Source of the DNA: CALVGQ01 sp964370435
GTDB lineage: Bacteria; Bacillota_I; Bacilli_A; Erysipelotrichales; Erysipelotrichaceae
Direction of reading: 5' to 3'
Assembly: GCA_964370435.1 (NCBI GenBank)
Contig: CAYJJG010000008.1
Location: 13,669-77,668 of the forward strand
Length of the DNA: 64,000 nt
This document shows positions 34,261 through 43,634 of the stretch, piece after piece (within the stretch, counting starts at the first letter, position 1; each line of letters begins with the position of its first letter). A program made the translations under genes and the position numbers. The notes beneath the pieces were generated by a model. It was not told the DNA's origin, did no database searches, and saw only the letters and a program-made list of their open reading frames with translations.

Positions 34261-35274
34261 ATGAGAAAAATATTTGATCAAATTAAAGGACAAAATATAC
34301 ATAGTTATATTCTTGAAAATGATAAAATCAAAATCGAAGTTCTTGATTTTGGAGCACGAATTAATAGGTGTCTAATAAAAGATAACAATATCGATGTTGT
34401 TCAAGGATATGATAGCATAAAGGCACTTTTAGAGGGTGAGCGTTATATGGGGGCAACAATAGGTAGAGTTGCTAATCGTATAGCTAAAGGTGATTTAACT
34501 ATCGATGGGAAAACGTATGCTTTAGCAAAAAATAATAACGGCAATACACTCCATGGCGGTGACGAAGGTTTTGAAAGCAAACTATTTGATGTAGTCTGTT
34601 ATGATGATTATCTAGAGTGTAGTTATATAAGTAAACATTTAGAAGAAAATTTCCCTGGAAATTTAGAATTAAAGATTACCTATCGCTTATTAGAGGATGG
34701 ATGGTCTTATGAATATCAAGCAACAAGTGATCAAGATACAGTCTGTTCGATAACTAATCATGCTTATTTTAATCTTAATGGATATGATAGTGGTAGTGTG
34801 TTGAATCACTTAATAAAAATTGAAGCTGACGAATATGCTCGTGTTGATGAGGATGGATTAACACTAGATGAAGTTGAGTGTGTCGACAATACACCATTTG
34901 ACTTCAAAGAGTTCAAGGTTATCGCAGAACATATGGCGCTAGAACACCAACAATTAGCATTTGCTTCAGGTTTCGATCATAATTTTTTAATTAAAGGTAA
35001 TGGATTAAGACCATGCGCAACAGTAAAGGGCGAATCCTTATTGATGGAAGTTTTTACAACAATGCCATGTATGCATTTCTATACTGCTAATTTTCTAAAT
35101 GTAAAAGAGGGGAAATCAAATACAGCATTTGATAAAAATAGTTCCCTTTGTTTAGAAACGCAGTATTATCCTAATGCTATGCAGTACGAAAAATATGAAA
35201 AACCTTATCTTGAAAAAGGGAAAATAATGAAACATTGCACTGAATTTAGATTTAAAAGTGCTGAGGGGGAATAA
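34261..35274 (+). CDS. galM: Galactose mutarotase (aldose 1-epimerase)
   Basis: 337 residues. Motifs NGNTLHGGDEGFESK (substrate-binding His), SITNHAYFNLNGY (catalytic His), ASGFDHNFLI and LCLETQYYPNA (catalytic Glu near the C-terminus) match GalM. It interconverts beta- and alpha-galactose so that galactokinase can act. First gene of a galactose/lactose cluster; galK begins 2 nt after its stop. AGGTG lies upstream of the start. Confidence 0.92.
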   Translation: MRKIFDQIKGQNIHSYILENDKIKIEVLDFGARINRCLIKDNNIDVVQGYDSIKALLEGERYMGATIGRVANRIAKGDLTIDGKTYALAKNNNGNTLHGGDEGFESKLFDVVCYDDYLECSYISKHLEENFPGNLELKITYRLLEDGWSYEYQATSDQDTVCSITNHAYFNLNGYDSGSVLNHLIKIEADEYARVDEDGLTLDEVECVDNTPFDFKEFKVIAEHMALEHQQLAFASGFDHNFLIKGNGLRPCATVKGESLLMEVFTTMPCMHFYTANFLNVKEGKSNTAFDKNSSLCLETQYYPNAMQYEKYEKPYLEKGKIMKHCTEFRFKSAEGE

Positions 35275-35276
35275 TC

Positions 35277-36548
35277 ATGAAAAGACAAGAAATCGAATCA
35301 CTGTTAAAAACTGAGATTTTGGATGATGTTATCAAACAATGTATTTGTGATAATGATATGCAAAAAGAAAAAAACCGTTATCTAGATTTAATAAAAAAAG
35401 CTTATGATCAATTTGGTGATCAAGAGTATTCTTTATTTTCTGCTCCAGGAAGAACTGAAGTAGGAGGAAATCATACTGATCATCAACGTGGTAGAGTGCT
35501 AGCTGCTAGTGTAAATATGGATATGGTAGCAGTAGTTACTCCATGTGATGGGGTAATTGAATTTGTATCAGAAGGGTTTTCTATCAACCCAATATCTTTA
35601 GATGATTTATCTATTAAAGAAGATGAAGTTAACACTTCAGAAGGGTTAATACGTGGTATATGTGCACGCTTTATAGAACTAGGTTATTTAAGTGGTGGTT
35701 TTAAAGCATACTGTAATTCTGGGGTGCTTCCTGGTTCGGGTATTTCTAGTAGTGCGGCATTTGAGGTGTTAGTTGGAACAATTCTTAATCATTTATATAA
35801 TGAAGGAAAAGTATCAGCTATTGAAATTGCACAAATTGGACAATATGCAGAAAATTATTACTTTAAAAAACCTTGTGGTTTAATGGATCAAATGGCCTGT
35901 TCTGTAGGTGGATTTGTTACTATAGATTTTGAAGATGTAAAAAATCCAGTAGTAGAAAAAGTGGATTTTGACTTTGCGAACTGTAATTATGTGCTTTGTT
36001 TAATTGATACTAAAGGTGATCATGCTGATTTAAGTGAAGAATATGGTCTTATGCCAAAAGAAATGAAAGAAGTTGCACAGGTGCTATCTAAAGAAGTGAT
36101 GAGCGAAGTAACTATGGATGAGTTCATAGAAAATATTGCTACGATAAGAAAACAGACTAGTGATCGCTCTATTTTAAGAGGATATCATTTCTTAAATGAA
36201 AACAAACGCGTATTGAAACAAGTTGAATCTTTAAAAGAAAATGATTTACCTAGATTCTTGAATTTAATTATTGAATCAGGTTATAGTTCTTATATGTATC
36301 TTCAAAATGTTTACTCTACAGATAAGCCTAGTGAACAAAATTTATCGGTTGCTTTAGCTATTTCAGAAAACCTACTTCAAGATGATGGAGCATGGCGTGT
36401 TCATGGTGGTGGATTAGCTGGTACTATTCAGGCATTTGTGCCAAAAGAAAAGCTTGCAGATTACCGCTTTAAGATGGAAGAAATTTATGGTGAAAATAGT
36501 TGTATTGTGCTCTCAATTAGACCGGTTGGAGGGGTTAAAATTCTTTAA
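35277..36548 (+). CDS. galK: Galactokinase
   Basis: 423 residues of the GHMP kinase family. FSAPGRTEVGGNHTDHQRG is the galactokinase signature (the clostridial variant with VGGNHTDH rather than IGEHTDY), LPGSGISSSAAFEV is the ATP-binding loop, and GLMDQMACSVGG contains the substrate-site Asp. The C-terminal WRVHGGGLAGTIQAFV is motif 3. It phosphorylates galactose at C1. No galT or galE is found in the window, so the rest of the Leloir pathway must be elsewhere. A 246-bp regulatory gap follows. Confidence 0.93.
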   Translation: MKRQEIESLLKTEILDDVIKQCICDNDMQKEKNRYLDLIKKAYDQFGDQEYSLFSAPGRTEVGGNHTDHQRGRVLAASVNMDMVAVVTPCDGVIEFVSEGFSINPISLDDLSIKEDEVNTSEGLIRGICARFIELGYLSGGFKAYCNSGVLPGSGISSSAAFEVLVGTILNHLYNEGKVSAIEIAQIGQYAENYYFKKPCGLMDQMACSVGGFVTIDFEDVKNPVVEKVDFDFANCNYVLCLIDTKGDHADLSEEYGLMPKEMKEVAQVLSKEVMSEVTMDEFIENIATIRKQTSDRSILRGYHFLNENKRVLKQVESLKENDLPRFLNLIIESGYSSYMYLQNVYSTDKPSEQNLSVALAISENLLQDDGAWRVHGGGLAGTIQAFVPKEKLADYRFKMEEIYGENSCIVLSIRPVGGVKIL

Positions 36549-36554
36549 TAAAAG

Positions 36555-36569
36555 TTTACTAAAACTATT
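36555..36569 (+). promoter_or_regulatory. TTTASTAAAACTATT element, copy 2
   Basis: TTTACTAAAACTATT immediately after the galK stop codon; identical to 33996-34010. Confidence 0.4.
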
Positions 36570-36678
36570 TGATGATTTTCTTGTATTGTGAGTTAATTAT
36601 GAAAAAATATTAAAAAGATATCTAAATTTATAATAATTGCTTAAAAAAAGGGTTATTTTATAGTTCCACCACAAAACA

Positions 36679-36693
36679 TTTAGTAAAACTATT
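36679..36693 (+). promoter_or_regulatory. TTTASTAAAACTATT element, copy 3
   Basis: TTTAGTAAAACTATT, containing the inverted repeat TAGT-AAA-ACTA, about 30 bp before the -35 box of the transporter promoter. Confidence 0.4.
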
Positions 36694-36722
36694 AATTAAT
36701 TCAAAAATATTTAGTATCTTTA

Positions 36723-36751
36723 TTGACATCGATTAAAAAGAATCATAAAAT
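36723..36751 (+). promoter_or_regulatory. Promoter of the mglBAC-lacZ genes
   Basis: Exact TTGACA (36723-36728), 17-bp spacer, TAAAAT (36746-36751). Start codon of the binding protein at 36795. Confidence 0.8.
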
Positions 36752-36764
36752 GTAAGCGTATACA
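36750..36764 (+). promoter_or_regulatory. cre site (CcpA catabolite-repression element)
   Basis: ATGTAAGCGTATACA fits the relaxed cre consensus WTGWAANCGNWNNCW at all positions and overlaps the -10 box and start point, where CcpA binding blocks initiation. It predicts glucose repression of the transporter and beta-galactosidase. Confidence 0.65.
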
Positions 36765-36794
36765 AATTATAGAGGTATACGGGAGGAAAAAATA

Positions 36795-37847
36795 ATGAAA
36801 AAAATTATTGCTTTATGTGCTACATTATTGATGGTAATCAGTCTTGTAGGATGTACAACAGACACAGAACCAACTGGTACAACGGATCCTTCTACTACTC
36901 CTGATGTTCAAGAAACAGAAACAGTAGTAATCGGAGCAAACATCTATTCAGGTACTGATAACTTTATGAATGGTGTTGTTAGACCTGCATTAGAATCTGC
37001 AGCAGCTGCTGCTGGTGCAACAATTACTATTGCCGATTCTCAAGCAAACCAAGCAACATTAAATGATCAAGTAGATACATTTATTAGTCAAGAAGTAGAT
37101 GTATTAGCAATCAACTTAGTTGACCCTGCTGCTGCTGGTGAAATTATCGCTAAAGCACAAGCTGCTGATATTCCATTAGTATTATTTAACAAAGAAGCTA
37201 CTGACGGATCAATGACTTCTTATGACAAAGTTTGGTATGTAGGTACTAACTCTGCAGAATCAGGAATTATCCAAGGTGAAATGATGGCTGCTGATATCCA
37301 AGCTAACCCTGAGTGGGACAAAAACGCTGATGGTGTTATCCAATACGTTATGTTAAAAGGTGAAGCTGGACATCCAGATGCTGAAGCAAGAACAGAATGG
37401 TCAGTAAAAACTATCGTTGAAGCTGGTATCGAAGTTGAAGAATTAGCAATGCAACCTTCTTCTCAATGGTCTACAGCTGATGGAGAAGCTAACTTAAGTG
37501 GTTGGTTAACTCAATTCGGTGACGAAATTGAATTAGTAATTGCAAACAATGACGGTATGGCATTTGGTGCTGCTGCTGCAATGGAAAAAGCAAGTGTTTC
37601 TATCCCATTATATGGTGTAGATGCATTAGCAGAAGCATTAACTATGATTGAAGCTGGTACTATGAATGGTACAGTATTAAATGATGGTGTTAACCAAGCT
37701 CAAGCTACTATCGATTTAGCAGTTAATGCAGCTAAAGGTGTAGATGTAGTTGAGGGAACAAATTGGGTTATTGAAAATGAAGAAACAAAAGCAGTACGTG
37801 TACCATATGTTGGTGTTACAGCTGCAAACGTTGCAGATTTCAAATAA
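36795..37847 (+). CDS. mglB: Galactose/methyl-galactoside ABC transporter substrate-binding lipoprotein
   Basis: 350 residues. Signal peptide with lipobox SLVGC (lipid-modified Cys about residue 20), a Thr/Pro-rich linker, then a periplasmic-binding-protein-type-1 fold (VVIGANIYSGTDNFMNGVV, LAINLVDPAAAGEII, VIANNDGMAFGAAAAMEKA). The family binds galactose, glucose or galactosides. It precedes the matching ATPase and permease and is downstream of galK, supporting galactose. Codon use is more biased than in the neighbours, consistent with high expression. Confidence 0.88.
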   Translation: MKKIIALCATLLMVISLVGCTTDTEPTGTTDPSTTPDVQETETVVIGANIYSGTDNFMNGVVRPALESAAAAAGATITIADSQANQATLNDQVDTFISQEVDVLAINLVDPAAAGEIIAKAQAADIPLVLFNKEATDGSMTSYDKVWYVGTNSAESGIIQGEMMAADIQANPEWDKNADGVIQYVMLKGEAGHPDAEARTEWSVKTIVEAGIEVEELAMQPSSQWSTADGEANLSGWLTQFGDEIELVIANNDGMAFGAAAAMEKASVSIPLYGVDALAEALTMIEAGTMNGTVLNDGVNQAQATIDLAVNAAKGVDVVEGTNWVIENEETKAVRVPYVGVTAANVADFK

Positions 37848-37926
37848 TTAAAATTTAGGTCAAAATTGTTGGAGTATATGAGTATTTATTTATATACTCC
37901 AATATTTTAAAAAGAGGTGAGAATTG

Positions 37927-39423
37927 ATGGCTGGTGAGTATTTATTAGAAATAAAAAATGTACATAAATCATTTAGTGGAATTCAGGTTCTAAAAGGGGT
38001 TAATCTTAATGTTAGACCTGGTACGGTACACTCATTAATGGGTGAAAATGGTGCTGGTAAATCTACTTTAATGAAATGTATGTTCGGTATTTATTTTCAA
38101 GATGAAGGTAATTTTTTCTTGAACGGAAAAGAGTTTAACTTTGAAGATCCTAAAGATGCACTCGAAAATGGAGTTTCTATGGTTCATCAAGAGTTGAATC
38201 AAATATTACAAATGACTGTAAGTGATAATATCTGGTTAGGTCGTTATCATAAAAAAGGTATTGTAATTGATGAGAAGACTAAATATGATGAAACAAAGAA
38301 ATTTTTTGATGAGATAGGTGTTTCAGTTGATCCTAATGCTAAACTACAAGACTTAAGTGTAAGTCAAAGACAGATGATTGAAATTGCTAAAGCGATAAGC
38401 TATGATGCAAAAATCATTGTATTAGATGAACCTACAAGTTCATTAACTGAAAAAGAAGTTGAAACATTATATAAAATTATCAGAAATTTAAAGGCTAAAG
38501 GATGCGGAATAATTTATATTTCTCATAAAATGGACGAAATTTTTGAAATTAGTGATGAAGTTACCGTTTTAAGAGATGGTAGTTATGTCGGAACAGAAAA
38601 AATTGAAGATTTAGATTTGAATAAAATCGTAGCAATGATGGTTGGAAGAAGTCTTGAAAATCGTTTCCCAGAACTTACTAATGTACCTGGTGAAACATTC
38701 TTGAAAATTGAAAATTTAACAACTACTTACGAACCACAAATTAAGAACATTAATTTGGAAGTAAAAAAAGGCGAAATCCTAGGCTTATATGGATTAGTTG
38801 GAGCAGGTAGATCTGAATTATTAGAATCGTTATTTGGAATTAGAACAAAGGATTCTGGTAAGATTTATTTGGATGGCAAATTACTGGATAATTCAACACC
38901 ACTTAAAGCACGACAAAACAAATTTGCATTACTTACTGAAGAGCGAAGAGCTACAGGGATATTCCCGGTAGCAGATATTAAGTTTAATTCGTGTAGTGCA
39001 AACTTTGAAAACTATCTTGAGGGATTCTTGCTTAATAATGCCCGCATGGTAGCAGATACAGATGAGCAAATTAAAAACATGAAGATTAAAACCAACGGTC
39101 AAAAAGCACAAATTTCCGAACTGAGCGGTGGTAATCAACAAAAAGTAATTATTGGGAAATGGTTATTAACTAATCCTGATATATTATTACTAGATGAGCC
39201 AACTCGAGGTATTGATGTTGGGGCTAAATATGAAATCTATCAATTGATGATAAATCTAGCTAACCAGGGGAAATCAATTATAATGGTTAGTTCTGAAATG
39301 CCTGAATTAATAGGTTGTACAAATAGAATAGCAGTAATGAGTTCCGGACAAATTGCCGGTATTGTAGATTCTTCTAAAACTGATCAAGAAGAAATCTTCA
39401 ATTTAGCTGCTAAATATTTATAG
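37927..39423 (+). CDS. mglA: Galactose/methyl-galactoside ABC transporter ATPase (tandem)
   Basis: About 498 residues with two ATPase halves. The first has Walker A GENGAGKST, signature LSVSQRQ and Walker B IIVLDEPTSSL. The second has a degenerate P-loop GLVGAGRSELL, signature LSGGNQQ and ILLLDEPTRGIDVGA, as usual for CUT2-family sugar importers. AAGAGGTGAGAA lies upstream; the ATG at 37927 is preferred over the adjacent TTG. A hairpin-like gap after the binding-protein gene may lower its expression relative to mglB. Confidence 0.92.
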   Translation: MAGEYLLEIKNVHKSFSGIQVLKGVNLNVRPGTVHSLMGENGAGKSTLMKCMFGIYFQDEGNFFLNGKEFNFEDPKDALENGVSMVHQELNQILQMTVSDNIWLGRYHKKGIVIDEKTKYDETKKFFDEIGVSVDPNAKLQDLSVSQRQMIEIAKAISYDAKIIVLDEPTSSLTEKEVETLYKIIRNLKAKGCGIIYISHKMDEIFEISDEVTVLRDGSYVGTEKIEDLDLNKIVAMMVGRSLENRFPELTNVPGETFLKIENLTTTYEPQIKNINLEVKKGEILGLYGLVGAGRSELLESLFGIRTKDSGKIYLDGKLLDNSTPLKARQNKFALLTEERRATGIFPVADIKFNSCSANFENYLEGFLLNNARMVADTDEQIKNMKIKTNGQKAQISELSGGNQQKVIIGKWLLTNPDILLLDEPTRGIDVGAKYEIYQLMINLANQGKSIIMVSSEMPELIGCTNRIAVMSSGQIAGIVDSSKTDQEEIFNLAAKYL

Positions 39424-39433
39424 GAGAAAGTAT

Positions 39434-40510
39434 ATGAATTTAAATTTTAAAAATATGAAGAAGGAAAACGTAGTTAATTTCCTTACTGAATATGGGATTT
39501 ATCTTGTAATGGGAGCAATGATTCTTGTAATTATCCTTATGAGACCAAACTTCTTATCACTTAAAGTGTTTATCAATATTTTATCGCAATCAAGTGTTAA
39601 ATTAATATTAGCGCTTGGAGTTGGGGGTATCATTGTTCTACAGGGTACTGACCTTTCATTAGGTAGAATTACAGGGTTCGCTACTGTTATTGCAGCTTCA
39701 CTATTACAAGCTGTTGATGCAGTAAATAAATTCTATCCAGAATTATTCTTAAATACAATGCCAGCGGCAGTTAGAATAATTGTAACAATTGTACTTTGTA
39801 TTGTGGTATGTTCAATATTTACTGCAATAAATGGTTATATTACTTCAAAATTTGATGTACATCCATTCGTAGTAACTTTAGGTACAAGTTTAGTTGTTTA
39901 TGGTGTTAATACACTTTATTATAACTTTGGTGGAGGACAACCTATCGGTAGCCATGATCCAGCTTATAAAGAGTTTGTTAATGGAAATATTCTAAATTTT
40001 AAAGAAATGGGTATTATGCAAGGTACACCACTTGAAGATTTCTTCATTCCACATTTAGTAATCTACGCAGCAGTTATTGCAGTTGTTGTTTACTTTATTT
40101 GGAATAAGACAGTATTTGGTAAAAATATGTATGCAGTTGGTGGAAATCCAGAAGCTGCAAAAGTAAGTGGAATCAATGTTATTAAAGTATTTGTACAAGT
40201 AAATCTATTAGCAGGGATATTATATGGTATTGGTGGTTTCTTAGAGGCTGCACGTATTGGTTCTGCAAATAACTCAACAGGTTCAGGATATGAATTAGAT
40301 GCTATCGCAGCATGTGTTATCGGTGGAATTAGTTTCTCTGGTGGTGTTGGTAATGTTAAATCAGCAATTATTGGGGTATTAATGTTCCAAATCTTAGCAT
40401 ATGGAATGTTATTCTTAGGACTAGGTATTGAGGTTCAAAACATTATCAAAGGTGCTGTAATTGTAGCTGCAGTTGCTTTAGATAGAAGAAAATACATTAA
40501 AAAACGTTAA
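39434..40510 (+). CDS. mglC: Galactose/methyl-galactoside ABC transporter permease
   Basis: 358 residues, about ten membrane helices. Signature regions are GGIIVLQGTDLSLGRITGFATVI, VHPFVVTLGTSLVVYG and the EAA-like VGGNPEAAKVSGINV of CUT2-type permeases. It forms the channel served by the ATPase at 37927 and the lipoprotein at 36795. The start has TAGGAGAAAGTAT upstream, 10 nt after the ATPase stop. Confidence 0.92.
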   Translation: MNLNFKNMKKENVVNFLTEYGIYLVMGAMILVIILMRPNFLSLKVFINILSQSSVKLILALGVGGIIVLQGTDLSLGRITGFATVIAASLLQAVDAVNKFYPELFLNTMPAAVRIIVTIVLCIVVCSIFTAINGYITSKFDVHPFVVTLGTSLVVYGVNTLYYNFGGGQPIGSHDPAYKEFVNGNILNFKEMGIMQGTPLEDFFIPHLVIYAAVIAVVVYFIWNKTVFGKNMYAVGGNPEAAKVSGINVIKVFVQVNLLAGILYGIGGFLEAARIGSANNSTGSGYELDAIAACVIGGISFSGGVGNVKSAIIGVLMFQILAYGMLFLGLGIEVQNIIKGAVIVAAVALDRRKYIKKR

Positions 40511-40513
40511 TTA

Positions 40514-40546
40514 AAAAAAGCCATTTTTATGGCTTTTAATTATTTG
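40514..40546 (+). terminator. Hairpin between mglC and lacZ
   Basis: AAAAGCCAT, loop TTTT, ATGGCTTTT then AATTATTT: a terminator-like stem only 9 nt before the lacZ start, likely giving partial read-through and lower lacZ expression. Confidence 0.6.
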
Positions 40547-40554
40547 GAGGCAAT

Positions 40555-43389
40555 ATGAAATATAAGTTAGAAAATCCATCATTGGTAAGTGAAAATTTAA
40601 TTCAACCCTATACAACTATGTATAAGTCAAAAAGTTTAAAATCAGCTTTATCTTTTGAACAAGAATATCGTTTGTATTTGACTGATTTTAAAGTAGAGCG
40701 TTATCGTGATTATGAAATTGATCCACTAATAAACTTTACAGGCTCAAATATTACAGTTCCATCATGTTTAGAATTACATGGACATTCTAGTGCGCAGTAT
40801 GTAAATCAACAATATCCCTTTGATGGTTTAGAAGAAATTAAACCACCGACTTTACCTAATAAGAATGAAATCTTCATTTATGAGACTAAATTTAATTATA
40901 CGAAAAACAAGACTGCTTATTTAGTTTTCGATGGTGTTTTAAGCAGTTATGAGTGTTACTTAAATGGTGAATATGTCGGCTTTAAAACAGACTCTTTTAC
41001 TAAAGGAAGTTTTGATGTTACTGATAAATTAGTAGACGGTGAAAATACTTTACGTGTAAAAGTAGTGAAGTTTTCTACCTGGTTAGAGGATCAAGATTTC
41101 TTTAGATTATCAGGTATCTTTAGACCAGTGTATATTGAAAGTTATAATGAAGTCTTCTTAAAAGATTTTTTAGTGAATTATGAGTTAATAGAATATAAAA
41201 CAGCTCAAGTAACCATTTTATCACAGACGAATAAATCTGCAGATATTACTTATTCTTTATATGATTATGAAGATAATCTTATCATCACGACTAAAGATAA
41301 TAAATTTAATGTTGATGTTAAACTATGGTCTGCAGAATATCCTAATTTATATAAATTAGTGATTCAAGTCAATGATGAATTTACTTCTAAACAAATTGGA
41401 TTTAGAGAATTCAAGTTAGATCAAGTCATGAAGATAAATAATAAGAGAATCGAAATAAAAGGGGTTAATCGCCATGAATTTTCAAATATCCATGGATTTA
41501 GTGTTACCTATGAAGAGACATTAAAAGATATTATTAATATTAAAAATTCAAATATGAACGCGATTAGAACGAGTCATTATCCTAACGCAGAATTCTTCTA
41601 TAAGTTATGCGATGAATATGGGCTTTATGTCATGGATGAGGCTAATGTAGAGACACACGGTACTTGGCAACATGCTGATGGTATTAAACATCGCACAATG
41701 ACTATACCTGATGATAAAGATAATTATTTAAAGCCATTACTATTTAGGATAGATAATATGTATTACCGCGATCGAAACCATGCCTGCATCATTATCTGGA
41801 GTCTTGGTAATGAGTCTTTTGGTGGTAAAAATTTATTGGAGGCTTATAACTATTTTAAATCATTAGATAGCACCAGACTTGTACACTATGAAGGTGATTT
41901 TAATGATGATCGATATGTTTTAAGTGATATGAAATCAACAATGTATCAGTCGGTTGTAGCAATAAAAGAGTATTTAAAAACACATCGTGATAGACCTTAT
42001 ATTTTGTGTGAATATAGCCATGCAATGGGGAATAGTAGCGGAGCTCATCATAAATACACTGATTTACTAAGTGAAGATCCTTTATTTCAAGGAGGATTTA
42101 TTTGGGATTATATTGATCAAGAGCTTAACTTAAATGGTGTTAATAATTTTGGTGGAAGATTAGGAGATCGTCCTACAGATTATAATTTCTGTGTTAATGG
42201 TCTAGTTTATTCTAATCGAGAAAATTCTCCGAAGATGGCTGAAATAAAACATAATTATTCTTCTGTAAAGATTACGATTGAAGAGCATAGTTATACTATT
42301 AAAAATGATTTCTTATTTACAAATTTAAGTGATTATAGCTTTGTGTTCAAAATATATCAAGAAGGTTTGCTTATTAATGAAGAAAGTAAAAAATTGGATA
42401 TAGAACCACTAAGTGAATTAACTGAAAAATTCGAAATCAACAAAAAAGCTAATACTACATTGATTATTGAATGTTACTTAAATAATCATCATGTAGTTAG
42501 TCAGTCAAAAACTTTTGATGAACAATTTTATACGCCAACAAGTAAGCTGCTTGATTTAGTTGAAGGCGGATTTAATATTGGATATCAAGATGAAAATTTC
42601 AGATTTTTATATGATAGAGGTAGAGGGTCAATCGCTTCAATAAAATATGGTGATATTGAATATGTACTAAATTATACAAATACATTTAAGCCATTCTTTA
42701 CAAGAGCCTTAACTGATAACGATAAAGGAAATGTAGCACATTATTTTAAGAATTTAAATACGATGTTACTATCTTATGCAAGACCTCTAGAAGTAAAATA
42801 TCAAGATAACACCATTATATCTACGCTTTTATTAGGAGATAATAAAACGATTGTAAATGAATATATTAAAGTATATGAAGATTATACTATTGAGTTAACT
42901 TTGGATTATAAAGCTCAAGAGCACTTACATGAATTTTATAGTTTTGGCTATACCTTTGATACGCTTAAGATGAAGGACTGTACCTATTATGGATTGGGTC
43001 CTGAAGAAAATTATCAAGATCGTATGATGGCAGCAAATCTTGGAATTTATCAATATACTATTAGTGATAATCTACCTCAATATGTAGTGCCTAGTGAGTG
43101 CGGTAACCGTGAAGGTAATCATCAGGCAACAATAAGTAATGGTGATAAATCATTAGTATTTAGATCTAATGAAGCATTTAGTTTCAGTGCATTAGATTAC
43201 AACTTCCAGGAGTTACAAAATGCATTTTATTTAGAAGATTTAAAAGATTCCAATAAGACAAGCATTAACATATGTAAAGCAAAAGCAGGTGTTGGTGGTG
43301 ATGATACTTGGGGTGCGCTTACCCACGAGGAATATCGCTTAAAAGCTAATAAGGACTATCGCTTTACTATTTATATTAATAAAAAATAA
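40555..43389 (+). CDS. lacZ: Beta-galactosidase (glycoside hydrolase family 2)
   Basis: 944 residues. Domain order is sugar-binding (residues 1-200), Ig-like, TIM barrel (about 285-560), Ig-like linker and C-terminal beta domain (Bgal_small_N). The acid/base Glu is in IIWSLGNESF and the nucleophile Glu in ILCEYSHAMGNSSG; MDEANVETHG is also typical. It hydrolyses lactose or other beta-galactosides intracellularly. There is no signal peptide, so substrate must be imported. GGAGG lies upstream of the start. It ends the galM-galK-mglBAC cluster and fits lactose or galactoside use. Confidence 0.93.
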   Translation: MKYKLENPSLVSENLIQPYTTMYKSKSLKSALSFEQEYRLYLTDFKVERYRDYEIDPLINFTGSNITVPSCLELHGHSSAQYVNQQYPFDGLEEIKPPTLPNKNEIFIYETKFNYTKNKTAYLVFDGVLSSYECYLNGEYVGFKTDSFTKGSFDVTDKLVDGENTLRVKVVKFSTWLEDQDFFRLSGIFRPVYIESYNEVFLKDFLVNYELIEYKTAQVTILSQTNKSADITYSLYDYEDNLIITTKDNKFNVDVKLWSAEYPNLYKLVIQVNDEFTSKQIGFREFKLDQVMKINNKRIEIKGVNRHEFSNIHGFSVTYEETLKDIINIKNSNMNAIRTSHYPNAEFFYKLCDEYGLYVMDEANVETHGTWQHADGIKHRTMTIPDDKDNYLKPLLFRIDNMYYRDRNHACIIIWSLGNESFGGKNLLEAYNYFKSLDSTRLVHYEGDFNDDRYVLSDMKSTMYQSVVAIKEYLKTHRDRPYILCEYSHAMGNSSGAHHKYTDLLSEDPLFQGGFIWDYIDQELNLNGVNNFGGRLGDRPTDYNFCVNGLVYSNRENSPKMAEIKHNYSSVKITIEEHSYTIKNDFLFTNLSDYSFVFKIYQEGLLINEESKKLDIEPLSELTEKFEINKKANTTLIIECYLNNHHVVSQSKTFDEQFYTPTSKLLDLVEGGFNIGYQDENFRFLYDRGRGSIASIKYGDIEYVLNYTNTFKPFFTRALTDNDKGNVAHYFKNLNTMLLSYARPLEVKYQDNTIISTLLLGDNKTIVNEYIKVYEDYTIELTLDYKAQEHLHEFYSFGYTFDTLKMKDCTYYGLGPEENYQDRMMAANLGIYQYTISDNLPQYVVPSECGNREGNHQATISNGDKSLVFRSNEAFSFSALDYNFQELQNAFYLEDLKDSNKTSINICKAKAGVGGDDTWGALTHEEYRLKANKDYRFTIYINKK

Positions 43390-43410
43390 TAAAATTTAAT
43401 TATTAAGTAA

Positions 43411-43448
43411 AAGAACTGTAAATCCATCAAGGAGATACAGTTTTTTTG
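43411..43448 (+). terminator. Terminator after lacZ
   Basis: AACTGTA pairs with TACAGTT across a 15-nt loop, then seven T. Confidence 0.75.
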
Positions 43449-43634
43449 TTAATTCAAAAAATTGTATTAAATTTAAATTAGTGGGAGCAGTTTATTTTAG
43501 ATAATCACGTACATTTTATTAAATCGGTTCCATAAATGCAGAAAAAAAGTTAAAATTGGCAATTTTTAAAAACTATGAATTGACTAAGTGCTGTTATACT
43601 GAATGTATAAATAGAGCTATAAAAGGAGGGAGCA
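43449..43634. other. Intergenic region before the SFCGS-system operon
   Basis: 186 bp of AT-rich DNA. It has TTGACT at 43577 and a TATACT-like box nearby but no arrangement with standard spacing. I found no clear ribonucleic antiterminator hairpin of the BglG type. AAAAGGAGGGAG is the ribosome-binding site of the next gene. Confidence 0.4.
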
